Shown piece after piece: positions 28,025 to 36,308 of a stretch of 64,000 nucleotides of DNA (positions are counted from its first letter, which is position 1; each line of letters starts with the position of its first letter). Both the position numbers and the translations under genes were made by a program. The notes under the pieces are model-generated. The model was not told where the DNA came from and made no database searches. It saw only the letters and a program-made list of their open reading frames with translations. The DNA comes from Burkholderia dolosa (GTDB lineage Bacteria > Pseudomonadota > Gammaproteobacteria > Burkholderiales > Burkholderiaceae), in the NCBI RefSeq assembly GCF_902499135.1, contig NZ_CABVPR010000028.1, forward strand, positions 16,048 to 80,047, written 5' to 3'.

Positions 28025-29446
28025 TCAGAACGAGATCATTCGTCCCGGATTGAGCGTACTGAGCACGCTCATCGCGGCCTTCGCGGCCGGAATCGCGACC
28101 GGCGACAACTGGCGGCCGAGCGGAATCTCGCGATGATCGATGTCGGTGAGCATCGAGAAGTCGTCGTTGCGCCCGACGAAGTCGTCGCAGATCGCCTTGC
28201 CGATCCGCACCGTCTGCGCGACGCCGTGACCGCTCCAGCCCTGCACCATGTACATCGGCACGCGGCCGTCGGTCTTGCGGCTGTCGGTCGCGCCGTTCAG
28301 CGTGAAATCGCTGACGCCGCTCCAGCAATAGTCGAGCGCGAAGCGTCCGTCGAGCTGCGGAAACACGGTGTTCAGCCGCGTCAGCAGATACGCGTTGACG
28401 TCCGGCTGCGCCCAGCAGGTGCCGGTGCCCTGACCGCCGAACAGCAGGCGGTTGCCGCGCACCGGCCGGTAGTAGTCGATCTGGAACTGCGTGTCGTACA
28501 CCGGCATGCCGGCCGGCATCAGCGTCGCGACGTCGACGTCGAGCGGCGCCGTCACGCTTACGTACGTGAAGAACGGCACGGTCGTCGACGCGCCGTCGTC
28601 GAGCAGCCGGAACGTCGTGTTGTGCAGCGCGAGCACGATGCCGCGGCGCGCCGTGATCGTGCCGCCCGGCGTCGTCGCGACGACGCCCGCGGGCGTTTCG
28701 TCGAGTTCGAGCACTTCCGTCCCCTCGTACAGCGCGCCGCCGTTCAGCCGGAAGCCGTGCACGAGGCCGCGCACCAGCGCGAGCGGATGAATCTGTCCGC
28801 CGATCGCGTCGATCGCCGCACCGTGATACAGCGCCGAGCGCACGTATTCGTCATGCAGCTGATGGCGGCCGACGAGCGTCACGCCCGCGTCGCCGAGATG
28901 GCGTCGCGCATCCGCGCCGTCGAGCAGCGCGCTCATGTGGCCGGGATGAACGGCCGCCGTCACGTGCCCGAGCTTGCGGTCGAGGTCGAGCGCGTAGCGT
29001 GCGCCGATCGCATCGATCAGGTCCATCGATTCGGTCGACGCAAAGCGCCACAGCCGTTTCGCGTCGTCGTGCGACAGGCGTTCGATCATGTCCGCCGCCT
29101 CCCAGCGCGCAAGGCCCGGCGTGAGCTGGCCGCCGTTGCGGCCGGACGCGGCCGAGCCGACGTGATGCTTGTCGACGAGGATCGTGTCGACGCCCGCTTC
29201 CGCGAGATGCAGCGCGGCCGACGCGCCGAGCAGGCCGGCGCCGATCACGAGCACGTCGCAGACCGCATCGTGCGCGAGCGCCGGGCTGTTCTCGTGATGC
29301 GACAGCGACGCTTCGTACCAGTTGGCCGGCCGATCGCCGTCATAGCGGGCCGGATCGCACCAGTTCCAGTTGTCTTTTTCGATGTTCAGTTGCGTTTGCA
29401 TGAAACGCGAGTCGCCCTGGATCACGGGCTTGTGATTGAAAGTCAT
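28025..29446 (-). CDS. FAD-dependent oxidoreductase, PuuB/gamma-glutamylputrescine oxidase-like
   Basis: This 473-residue DAO-family flavoprotein has a dinucleotide motif GAGLLG at 69-74 and SGRNGGQL, the flavin-linked segment shared with PuuB and related amine oxidases. C-terminal stretches FGGQGTG and QGWSGHGVAQT match the same family. PuuB oxidises gamma-glutamylputrescine; the true substrate could be another N-substituted amine because no puuA/puuC neighbours are present. A TetR gene diverges across two palindromic operators. An alternative start is MQTQLN, 15 codons later. Confidence 0.85.
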   Translation of the reverse strand: MTFNHKPVIQGDSRFMQTQLNIEKDNWNWCDPARYDGDRPANWYEASLSHHENSPALAHDAVCDVLVIGAGLLGASAALHLAEAGVDTILVDKHHVGSAASGRNGGQLTPGLARWEAADMIERLSHDDAKRLWRFASTESMDLIDAIGARYALDLDRKLGHVTAAVHPGHMSALLDGADARRHLGDAGVTLVGRHQLHDEYVRSALYHGAAIDAIGGQIHPLALVRGLVHGFRLNGGALYEGTEVLELDETPAGVVATTPGGTITARRGIVLALHNTTFRLLDDGASTTVPFFTYVSVTAPLDVDVATLMPAGMPVYDTQFQIDYYRPVRGNRLLFGGQGTGTCWAQPDVNAYLLTRLNTVFPQLDGRFALDYCWSGVSDFTLNGATDSRKTDGRVPMYMVQGWSGHGVAQTVRIGKAICDDFVGRNDDFSMLTDIDHREIPLGRQLSPVAIPAAKAAMSVLSTLNPGRMISF

Positions 29447-29627
29447 GATTGCACTTGCATGGTCTTGGGCCGCCTGTCGAAGAGCCGTTCGGGCTTCGCG
29501 GGTGGGGCAGCCGGTTCCACTTGGGTGTCAACGAGAAAAGGGGCGCAACGGCCCGTGTTGACGGCGAGCACGACCGTGTCGCCTGGAGCCCGCGCGCTCG
29601 CCGTTCGGCAACGCGTCGGGATACCCA

Positions 29628-29646
29628 ATTTCTACACCGCAGAAAT
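29628..29646. promoter_or_regulatory. Putative TetR operator O1
   Basis: ATTTCT-N7-AGAAAT forms an inverted repeat starting at 29628 or 29629. It shares its arms with O2 next to it, and it lies between the divergent oxidase and TetR genes. Confidence 0.5.
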
Positions 29647-29647
29647 A

Positions 29648-29664
29648 ATTCTACAGTGTAGAAT
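29648..29664. promoter_or_regulatory. Putative TetR operator O2 overlapping the oxidase promoter
   Basis: ATTCTACA-G-TGTAGAAT is a perfect 17-bp palindrome. On the minus strand its left half supplies TAGAAT, which sits 18 bases from TTGACG (29672-29677), a credible promoter for the oxidase gene. Binding of the divergent TetR protein here would block it. Confidence 0.6.
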
Positions 29665-29712
29665 CAGCTTTCGTCAAGCTTACGGGGCACACGCGCTGCC
29701 CCTGCACCGCCG

Positions 29713-30363
29713 ATGAATGACAAACCTGCCCAAGGTCCGCGCGGCCTCGACAAGGACGCGATCGTCGCCGCGGCGCTCGCGCTGCTCGAAGAGGTCGGCG
29801 AAGCCGCCTTCAGCGTGCGCAAGCTCGCGCAGTCGATCGGCTGCGACCCGATGAGCGTGCTGTATCACTTCAAGTCGAAGGACGGCCTGTATCGCGCGAT
29901 CGCGAACGCATTGTCGCGCTCGCTGGTGCCTGTCGACGACGCGCTGCCCTGGCACGAGCGATTGCGCGATCTTGCGCGCCAGTACCGCGCGCTCGCGCTG
30001 CGCCATCCGGTCGCATTCGCGCTTCTGCAACGTCACATGAGCACGGGGCCTGCCGATCTCGCGCACATCGAGAGCGTGCATCGCGCGCTACGCGACGCCG
30101 GCATCGCGCGCGCGGCGCTGCCGTCGGTATGCGTCGGCTGGTATGCGAGCGTGATCGGGCTCGCCGCTGCCGAAGCCGGCGGCCTCACGCGGCCCGCGAA
30201 CGACGAGGAACTCGCCGAAATGAACGCGCTGTCCGATGCCGAATACCCGCTCGTCAGAGCGGCCGCGCCGCTCTATGCGCGGCTCGATCCCGCGGCCGTG
30301 CACGACACGATGCTCGACGTGCTGATCGACGGCATCGCCAAACGCGCTGCGCCGGCCACCTGA
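29713..30363 (+). CDS. TetR family transcriptional regulator
   Basis: This 216-residue protein has a TetR HTH: LDKDAIVAAALALLEEVGEAAFSVRKLAQSIGCDP, then MSVLYHFKSKDGLYRAI with the recognition helix near residues 41-62. The C-terminal ligand domain is Ala-rich and of the TetR_C type. It is divergent from the PuuB-like gene with tandem palindromes in the gap, so it most likely represses that gene and itself. The ligand is unknown; an amine is a guess from the neighbour. Confidence 0.9.
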   Translation: MNDKPAQGPRGLDKDAIVAAALALLEEVGEAAFSVRKLAQSIGCDPMSVLYHFKSKDGLYRAIANALSRSLVPVDDALPWHERLRDLARQYRALALRHPVAFALLQRHMSTGPADLAHIESVHRALRDAGIARAALPSVCVGWYASVIGLAAAEAGGLTRPANDEELAEMNALSDAEYPLVRAAAPLYARLDPAAVHDTMLDVLIDGIAKRAAPAT

Positions 30364-30387
30364 CCGGCGGCTGCCGCCCCAAATGAA

Positions 30388-30413
30388 CAAAGGCGCCCCG
30401 AAGGGCGCCTTTG
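30388..30413. terminator. Bidirectional terminator between TetR gene and gntK
   Basis: Stem CAAAGGCGCCC/GGGCGCCTTTG (30388-30398 with 30403-30413) around a CGAA loop separates two convergent genes. U-runs are short. Confidence 0.7.
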
Positions 30414-30439
30414 CGTCATACGATTGCCGCGAACCGCGC

Positions 30440-30943
30440 TTAGTGCTGCTGCGCGAGACCGACCTTCAGCATCACCTGATCGACGATCTGTTCCGGCGTC
30501 AACTCGATGCTCACTTCGATCGCTTCGTCCGGGCCCGGCTCCTCGAGCGTGTCGAGCTGGCTCTGCAGCAGCGACGGATCGAAGAAGTGGCCGGTACGCG
30601 TCTTCAGCCGCTCGCGCAGCACGTCGAACGAACCCTTCAGATACACGAAGCGCACGTCCGTATCGTTGCCGCGCAGCACGTCGCGATACGACCGCTTCAG
30701 CGACGAGCACGTGAAGACCGCGGTCTCGCCGGCGCGCTGCTTTTCCTCGATCGCCGCGCGGATCGCGCGCAGCCACGGCCAGCGGTCGTCGTCGGTGAGC
30801 GGAATGCCGTGGTGCATCTTTTCCTTGTTGGCCGCGCTGTGAAACGCGTCGCCGTCGGTATAGCTGCACGACAGGCGTTCCGCTAGCATTTCGCCGATCC
30901 GCGACTTGCCCGCGCCCGACACGCCCATTGCGATCAGAATCAT
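30440..30943 (-). CDS. gntK: Gluconokinase
   Basis: This 167-residue kinase has the P-loop GVSGAGKS at residues 7-14 and gluconate-kinase motifs TDGDAFHS, GIPLTDDDRWPW and SLKRSYRD. It makes 6-phosphogluconate, which Edd uses. It begins 13 bases after gntP on the same strand, giving a compact gntP-gntK operon. Length is typical. Confidence 0.95.
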   Translation of the reverse strand: MILIAMGVSGAGKSRIGEMLAERLSCSYTDGDAFHSAANKEKMHHGIPLTDDDRWPWLRAIRAAIEEKQRAGETAVFTCSSLKRSYRDVLRGNDTDVRFVYLKGSFDVLRERLKTRTGHFFDPSLLQSQLDTLEEPGPDEAIEVSIELTPEQIVDQVMLKVGLAQQH

Positions 30944-30956
30944 TGACTACCCCTGG

Positions 30957-32321
30957 TTACAGAACCATGCTCAGCACCAGCGTGAAGCCGAGGCCGAGCA
31001 CCGAGATGATCGTTTCGAGCAGCGTCCAGGTCTTGAACGTCTGGCCGACCGTCATCCCGAAATACTCCTTGATCAGCCAGAAACCGCCGTCGTTCACGTG
31101 CGAGAAGATCAGCGAGCCCGAGCCCGTCGCGAGCACCAGCAGTTCCGGACGAACCGCCGTGCCGGTCGCGGCAGCCGCGATCGGCGCGACGATGCCGCAA
31201 GCCGTCGTCATCGCGACCGTCGCGGAGCCCGTCGCGAGACGGATCAGCGCGGCGACGAACCAGCCGAGCAGCAGCGGCGACAGGTGCGCCTGCGTGGCGG
31301 TCGCGACGATCTGCTGCGAGATCCCGCTATCGCGCAGGATACCGCCAAAGCCGCCGCCCGCGCCGACGATCAGCGTAATCCCTGCGATCGGCGCCAGACA
31401 CTCGCCGCAGAATTTCTGGATCTGGTCGCGGTTGAAGCCCTGCAGCTTGCCGAACGTGAAGAAGCTCACGAGCACGGCGATCAGCAGCGCGACGTCCGAA
31501 TTGCCGGCAAAGCGCAGCAGGTTGTTCGGCAGCGATTTCGGCGCGAACAGCAGGTCGGCCCAGCTGCCGACGAGCATCAGCACGACGGGCAGCAGGATCG
31601 TGAACAGCGTGATGCCGAAACCCGGCAGTTCGCGCGTGCGGCCATCGGCGCGCGAGTCGACGAACTGCGACGCGAGCGGATTGTTTTCCGGCAGCTTCAC
31701 GAACTTCGAAATCATCAGCGCGAACAGCGGCCCCGCGATGACCGCCGTCGGCACGCCGACGACGAGGCCGAACGCGATCGTCTTGCCGATGTCGGCACCG
31801 TATTGCTGAACGGCGAGCAGCGCGGCCGGGTGCGGCGGGATCAGCCCGTGCACGACCGACAGGCCGGCCACCATCGGCAGCCCGACGACGAGCAGCGACT
31901 TGCCGGTGCGCTTCGCGACGTTGAACGCGATCGGGATCAGCAGCACGAAGCCGACTTCGAAGAACACCGGCAGGCCGACGATGATCGCGACGAACATCAT
32001 CGCCCAGTGAATGTTCTTTTCACCGAACCAGTCGATCAGCGTGGTCGCGATCCGCTCGGCGCCGCCCGATTCGGCCATCATCTTGCCGAGCATCGTCCCG
32101 AGGCCGACGACGATCGCGATGTGGCCGAGCGTGCCGCCCGTGCCGGTTTCGAACGACTTGACGATCTTGTCCATCGGCATGCCGACGGCGAGACCGAGGC
32201 CCAGCGAAACGATGATCAGCACCAGGAACGGGTAGATCTTCAGGCGCGCGATCATCAGGATCAGCGCGGCGATCGCGATCAGCGTGAATACGAGCAGCAT
32301 GCTGCCTTGGACAGCCCCCAT
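30957..32321 (-). CDS. gntP: Gluconate permease, GntP family
   Basis: This 454-residue integral membrane transporter has about 12-14 hydrophobic segments. It carries GntP-type sequences such as GLPVFFEVGFVLLIP, LIPPHPAALLA and SHVNDGGFWLIKEYF. It imports gluconate or a similar sugar acid by proton symport. The ATG at 32321 follows GGAGGAG and gives the usual start; a longer upstream frame is not membrane-like. gntK follows immediately. Confidence 0.93.
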   Translation of the reverse strand: MGAVQGSMLLVFTLIAIAALILMIARLKIYPFLVLIIVSLGLGLAVGMPMDKIVKSFETGTGGTLGHIAIVVGLGTMLGKMMAESGGAERIATTLIDWFGEKNIHWAMMFVAIIVGLPVFFEVGFVLLIPIAFNVAKRTGKSLLVVGLPMVAGLSVVHGLIPPHPAALLAVQQYGADIGKTIAFGLVVGVPTAVIAGPLFALMISKFVKLPENNPLASQFVDSRADGRTRELPGFGITLFTILLPVVLMLVGSWADLLFAPKSLPNNLLRFAGNSDVALLIAVLVSFFTFGKLQGFNRDQIQKFCGECLAPIAGITLIVGAGGGFGGILRDSGISQQIVATATQAHLSPLLLGWFVAALIRLATGSATVAMTTACGIVAPIAAAATGTAVRPELLVLATGSGSLIFSHVNDGGFWLIKEYFGMTVGQTFKTWTLLETIISVLGLGFTLVLSMVL

Positions 32322-32706
32322 GTGGCACTCCTCCTTGGGATTGTTCGAACCGGGCGAGTGGTTGCGAGTATGCCCGGCTATGCAGGTCTCCGAAACACGG
32401 GGGTACTCCACCCGCTGTCAGGACGCTGAATTTTACTTATGTTTACGGTTGACGGATAGAACCGGTTCCATCCGTAAAGACCCTTGTACGACGGCTGCCG
32501 AGCGAACCTTCGGACTCGAAATCGAGCGTGACACTCGCCGTCGATGGATGGGCGAGCCGGCGGAACCGGACATTTGCGACATGAGATACGCGACGGCGAC
32601 TCGGCCCAGGCCACCATCGAGCCCTTGCCGTCTTCGGGGCCTGATTGATCGTTGAAATCCTCTCTGCTAGCGTCGAGCGCTCTTTCACCGCGGAATATCG
32701 ATCCCG
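32322..32706. other. Intergenic region between gntP and the Tlde1-like gene
   Basis: These 385 bp contain the gntP ribosome-binding site, a 24-bp palindrome (32452-32475) and a transition to low GC from about 32640. No gene or terminator is recognised. A TTGAAA at 32652-32657 lacks a matching -10. Confidence 0.5.
32452..32475. promoter_or_regulatory. LacI-type palindromic operator upstream of gntP
   Basis: The outer arms ACGGAT/ATCCGT flank the perfect inner palindrome GAACCGGTTC; one base pair of 12 mismatches. The AACCGGTT core with central CG is typical of LacI-family operators (for example PtxS-type sites). It lies about 130 bases before the gntP ATG. No LacI gene is nearby, so the regulator is encoded elsewhere. 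Confidence 0.5.
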
Positions 32707-33162
32707 ATGCAAATCTCTTTCGAATTGAACAGTCAGCCGCTAAGCAAACTAATTCATGGATCTCAACGATTTCCGGCGTTCTCCGGACAAGGCCAATATC
32801 GGAATAAACCGCAGTATCAATGCATCGTCAAAAACGGGCCTATTCCACGCGGAACGTACTATATAGTCGACCGCGGAAGCACTCTGTTTGATATCCCGCA
32901 TTTGCTTCGAGGCGTCAACAAATTCGAATGGTTCGCACTATATGCGAAGGATCGAAAGATCGATGACGAACTGTTCTGCTCGCAAGTGAAGCGCGGGCAA
33001 TTCAGGCTCCACCCTAAGGGCCCGCTGGGTATCAGCGAAGGCTGCATTACGGTTGAAAAGCGTTCCGACTTCATTGCGCTGCGCAGAGCGATATTGAACG
33101 CTCCAAAATTCAGGATCGCCGCCAACGCATATGACGCTTACGGTACCGTAGTGGTCTCATGA
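32707..33162 (+). CDS. DUF2778/Tlde1-like L,D-transpeptidase-type effector candidate
   Basis: This 151-residue protein matches the DUF2778 pattern: a GQGQYRN start, NGPIPRGTYYI at 43-53, then RLHPKGPLGISEGCITV with a His-Cys pair (H102, C113) in the SxGC motif. DUF2778 includes Tlde1, a type VI secretion toxin that attacks peptidoglycan precursors. There is no signal peptide, as expected for a toxin delivered by another route, and no VgrG or PAAR gene nearby. GC is far below the flanks. A four-base ATGA overlap couples it to a small membrane protein that is the natural immunity candidate. Function is inferred, not shown. Confidence 0.7.
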   Translation: MQISFELNSQPLSKLIHGSQRFPAFSGQGQYRNKPQYQCIVKNGPIPRGTYYIVDRGSTLFDIPHLLRGVNKFEWFALYAKDRKIDDELFCSQVKRGQFRLHPKGPLGISEGCITVEKRSDFIALRRAILNAPKFRIAANAYDAYGTVVVS

Positions 33163-33422
33163 AGCGCGCCCGCCAAATACTGATCGGACTGTTTTTTGTC
33201 TATCTGATCGCCAATCTGTTGACGCTCGTCTGGATCACGCACTACGAGCTCTTTCCGCGCTTTCCCGAAACGTGGGCGAACCGTCTGGTCGACTGGTATG
33301 GTGTACGCAATGCCGACGAGGTCGCCGAACTGGAAGGACTGGTCGGACTGGTTCTGTTCACGCCCCCCGCCGTTGTCATTTATTTACTTTTTTTCCGCGC
33401 GTACAAAAAAAGACGCCAGTGA
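33159..33422 (+). CDS. Small two-helix membrane protein, candidate immunity partner
   Basis: This 87-residue protein has two hydrophobic helices, about 7-27 and 61-80, joined by a 33-residue polar loop (TWANRLVDWYGVRNADEVAELEG region), and a basic C-terminus (YKKRRQ). Both ends are expected in the cytoplasm and the loop in the periplasm, where a peptidoglycan toxin would act. Its ATG overlaps the previous stop, as effector-immunity pairs often do. I recognise no family. Confidence 0.6.
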   Translation: MKRARQILIGLFFVYLIANLLTLVWITHYELFPRFPETWANRLVDWYGVRNADEVAELEGLVGLVLFTPPAVVIYLLFFRAYKKRRQ

Positions 33423-33506
33423 TGTGGGGCGCGTGCCCGTCGCCGCCGCACCGCGGACAATCGCGAAGTCGTGCGACGGGCGACGACGAGGCTACGCGTC
33501 AGCGTT

Positions 33507-34133
33507 TCAACGCGAAAGCCGGCTCGCAGCCTCCGCGAGCCGCGTGACCTCCGCCCAGTCCTGCGCGGCGAGCGCGGCCTTCGGCGTGAGCCACGACCCG
33601 CCGACGCACACGACGTTCGGCTGCTTCAGGAAATTCGGCGCGGTGTCCGCCGTGATCCCGCCGGTCGGGCAGAACTTCAGCGTCGGGAACGGACCGTGGA
33701 ACGCCTGCAGCATCGGCACGCCGCCCGCCTGCTGCGCAGGGAAGAACTTCACGATCTCGTAGCCGAATTCGAGCGCCTGGATGATGTCGCTCGGCGTCAT
33801 CACGCCCGGCAGCAGCGGCAGGCCCGCATCGAGCGACGCGAGATGCAGATCCTTCGTCAGCCCCGGCGACACGCCGAACTTCGCGCCCGCACGCTTCGCC
33901 TGTGCGCAGTGCTCGGGCTTCGTGATCGTGCCGACGCCGACAACGATGTCCTCCGCGAGCTGGCTCGCGCGCTGGATCGCTTCGATGCCTGCCGGCGTAC
34001 GCAGCGTGATCTCCAGCACCTTCACGCCGCCCGCGTGCAACGCGCGCGACACCTGTTCGCCCTGCTCGACCGAGTCGAACGCGAGCACCGGAATCACCGG
34101 GCCCAGCTTCACGATTTCGCCAATCGTCTTCAT
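33507..34133 (-). CDS. eda: KDPG aldolase
   Basis: This 208-residue class I aldolase splits 2-keto-3-deoxy-6-phosphogluconate into pyruvate and glyceraldehyde-3-phosphate. The Schiff-base lysine is K129 (EIVKFFPA); E41 and R45 (LEITLRTP) and the phosphate-binding GGI and GGSW loops are present. The ATG at 34133 has GGAG upstream. It follows edd after 25 bases in the Entner-Doudoroff operon. Confidence 0.95.
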   Translation of the reverse strand: MKTIGEIVKLGPVIPVLAFDSVEQGEQVSRALHAGGVKVLEITLRTPAGIEAIQRASQLAEDIVVGVGTITKPEHCAQAKRAGAKFGVSPGLTKDLHLASLDAGLPLLPGVMTPSDIIQALEFGYEIVKFFPAQQAGGVPMLQAFHGPFPTLKFCPTGGITADTAPNFLKQPNVVCVGGSWLTPKAALAAQDWAEVTRLAEAASRLSR

Positions 34134-34158
34134 CGATGACACTCCTTGATCTTGAAAT

Positions 34159-36015
34159 TCACGCGGTGACGCGGGCGGCCGCTTCGCCGACCAGCGTCCC
34201 GAAAACCGATGCGCCCTGCTCGGCCGGCGCGGCAGCCGCGCGGAACACGCCGAACAGTTCGCGCCCGAAACCCGTTTCATTGTCGGCCTGATGCAGCGGC
34301 TGCGCGACCGGGCGCGCATGCCATTCGGCGTCGTCGACGTCGATGTCGAGCACGCCGGCCTCCGCATCGATCACCAGCATGTCGCCCGTCTTCACCTTGC
34401 CGATCGGCCCGCCGAGCAGCGCTTCGGGCGACAGGTGGATCACGGCCGGCACCTTGCCGGACGCGCCGGACATCCGGCCGTCGGTGACGAGCGCGACGTG
34501 GAAGCCCTGATCCTGCAGCACGCCGAGGAGCGGCGTCAAACGGTGCAGCTCGGGCATCCCGTTCGCGCGCGCGCCCTGGAACCGCACGACGGCGACGAAG
34601 TCGCGCTTCAGCTCGCCGCGATCGAACGCCTCCTGCACGGCTTCCTGCGAGTCGAACACAATCGCCGGCGCCTTCACCTTGCGGTGTTCGGGCGCGACCG
34701 CCGAAATCTTGATCACGCCGCGGCCGAGCCGGCCTTGCATCAGCCGCAGGCCGCCGTCCGGCTGGAACGGGTCGCGAATGCCGCGCAGCACCTTCGTGTC
34801 GTGGCTTTCGGCGACGCCGTCGACCCACGTCAGCTTGCCGTCGACGAGCTTCGGCTCCTTCGTGTAGTGCACGAGGCCGCGGCCGGCGACCGTCGCCACG
34901 TCCTCGTGCAGCAGTCCGCCTTCGAGCAGGTTGCGCACCAGGAACGCGACGCCGCCCGCCGCATGGAAGTGATTCACGTCGGCCTTGCCGTTCGGGTAGA
35001 TCTTCGCGAGCAGCGGCACGACGGCCGACAGCTCGTCGAAATCGTTCCAGTCGATCAGGATGCCGGCCGCGCGCGCGATCGCGACGAGGTGCAGCGTATG
35101 GTTCGTCGAGCCGCCGGTCGCGAGCAGCGCGACGATCCCGTTGACGATCGCCTTCTCGTCGATCACGTGGCCGATCGGCGTGTAGTGGCCGCGCTCGACG
35201 GTCAGATCGAGCACGCGGCGCGCGGCCTCGGCCGTCAGCGCGTCGCGCAGCGGCGTATGCGGATGCACGAACGCGGCGCCCGGCAGATGCAGCCCCATCA
35301 CTTCCATCAGCATCTGGTTGCTGTTGGCGGTGCCGTAGAACGTGCAGGTGCCGTGACCGTGATACGCGGCCGACTCCGCTTCGAGCAGCGCGTCGCGGCC
35401 GACCTGGCCGGTCGCGAACTGCTGGCGGATCTTCGCCTTGTCGTCGTTCGACAGGCCGCTCGTCATCGGACCGGCCGGCACGAAGATCGTCGGCAGGTGG
35501 CCGAACTGCAGCGCGCCGATCAGCAGGCCCGGCACGATCTTGTCGCAGATGCCGAGGCACAGCGCCGCGTCGAACATGTTGTGCGTGAGCGCGATCGCCG
35601 TGCCCATCGCGATCGCCTCGCGCGAGAACAGCGACAGCTCCATCCCCGGATTGCCCTGCGTGATGCCGTCGCACATCGCCGGCACGCCGCCCGCGAACTG
35701 CGCGACGCCGCCGTTTTCGCGCGCGGCGGCCTTGATGATGTCGGGGAAGTCCTTGTACGGCGCGTGCGCGGACAGCATTTCGTTGTAGGACGACACAATG
35801 CCGATGTTCGGCTGCCGGATCGCCTTGATCGCGAACTTGTCGTTGCCCTCGAGGCCCGCGAAGCCGTGCGCGAGGTTCGCGCACGACAGCGCGCCGCGGG
35901 CCGGGAATTTGCCCTGCGCGCCGTCGATGCGCTGCAGATAGGCGGATCGGGTCGATTGGCTGCGGGCGATCACGCGTTCGGTGACCTTCGCCAGGGTGGG
36001 ATGCAGCGACGTCAT
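34159..36015 (-). CDS. edd: Phosphogluconate dehydratase
   Basis: This 618-residue enzyme of the IlvD/Edd family converts 6-phosphogluconate to KDPG using a [4Fe-4S] cluster. Cluster-binding and family blocks include [41 protein letters not shown] and [16 protein letters not shown] lies close to the ATG at 36015. It is transcribed away from hexR, and a HexR-like box lies about 85 bases upstream. Confidence 0.96.
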   Translation of the reverse strand: MTSLHPTLAKVTERVIARSQSTRSAYLQRIDGAQGKFPARGALSCANLAHGFAGLEGNDKFAIKAIRQPNIGIVSSYNEMLSAHAPYKDFPDIIKAAARENGGVAQFAGGVPAMCDGITQGNPGMELSLFSREAIAMGTAIALTHNMFDAALCLGICDKIVPGLLIGALQFGHLPTIFVPAGPMTSGLSNDDKAKIRQQFATGQVGRDALLEAESAAYHGHGTCTFYGTANSNQMLMEVMGLHLPGAAFVHPHTPLRDALTAEAARRVLDLTVERGHYTPIGHVIDEKAIVNGIVALLATGGSTNHTLHLVAIARAAGILIDWNDFDELSAVVPLLAKIYPNGKADVNHFHAAGGVAFLVRNLLEGGLLHEDVATVAGRGLVHYTKEPKLVDGKLTWVDGVAESHDTKVLRGIRDPFQPDGGLRLMQGRLGRGVIKISAVAPEHRKVKAPAIVFDSQEAVQEAFDRGELKRDFVAVVRFQGARANGMPELHRLTPLLGVLQDQGFHVALVTDGRMSGASGKVPAVIHLSPEALLGGPIGKVKTGDMLVIDAEAGVLDIDVDDAEWHARPVAQPLHQADNETGFGRELFGVFRAAAAPAEQGASVFGTLVGEAAARVTA

Positions 36016-36097
36016 GCTGGGCGCTCCTGTATGCCGGCCGACACCGGCGGTTGGAATCGTGGGGACGGTCGAACGAGCCGACTGAACGGACGCAGTC

Positions 36098-36114
36098 TAG
36101 TAGAAAAACTACAA
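36098..36114. promoter_or_regulatory. HexR-like operator proximal to edd
   Basis: TAGTAG-AAAAA-CTACAA, compared with the HexR pattern TTGTAG-N5-CTACAA, differs in one base of one arm. It sits about 85 bases before the edd start codon. Confidence 0.6.
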
Positions 36115-36240
36115 GCACGCAACGGCGACCGACAGGCACGCAACGTCTATTCCTGCCGATAGCACGCCAAATACTAGTAAAAACCCTGATTACCGTTACA
36201 CGACACCCAGCCAGAAATCCACAATATCGCTAGCATTTTC

Positions 36241-36257
36241 ATGTAGATTTTCTACAA
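36241..36257. promoter_or_regulatory. HexR-like operator proximal to hexR
   Basis: A TGTAG/CTACA inverted repeat with five intervening bases, extended as ATGTAG...CTACAA, lies about 52 bases before the hexR start codon. Together with the box near edd it suggests divergent control by HexR. Confidence 0.6.
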
Positions 36258-36308
36258 TTCGTCTGCGATACACTCCCGCATCCGAACCCGATTTCCGCCC
36301 GCCATCCC

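Noticed and set aside
32378-32712. Small minus-strand frames in the gntP upstream region
   Set aside because: No Shine-Dalgarno, overlap with the operator-like palindrome, and no recognisable protein pattern.
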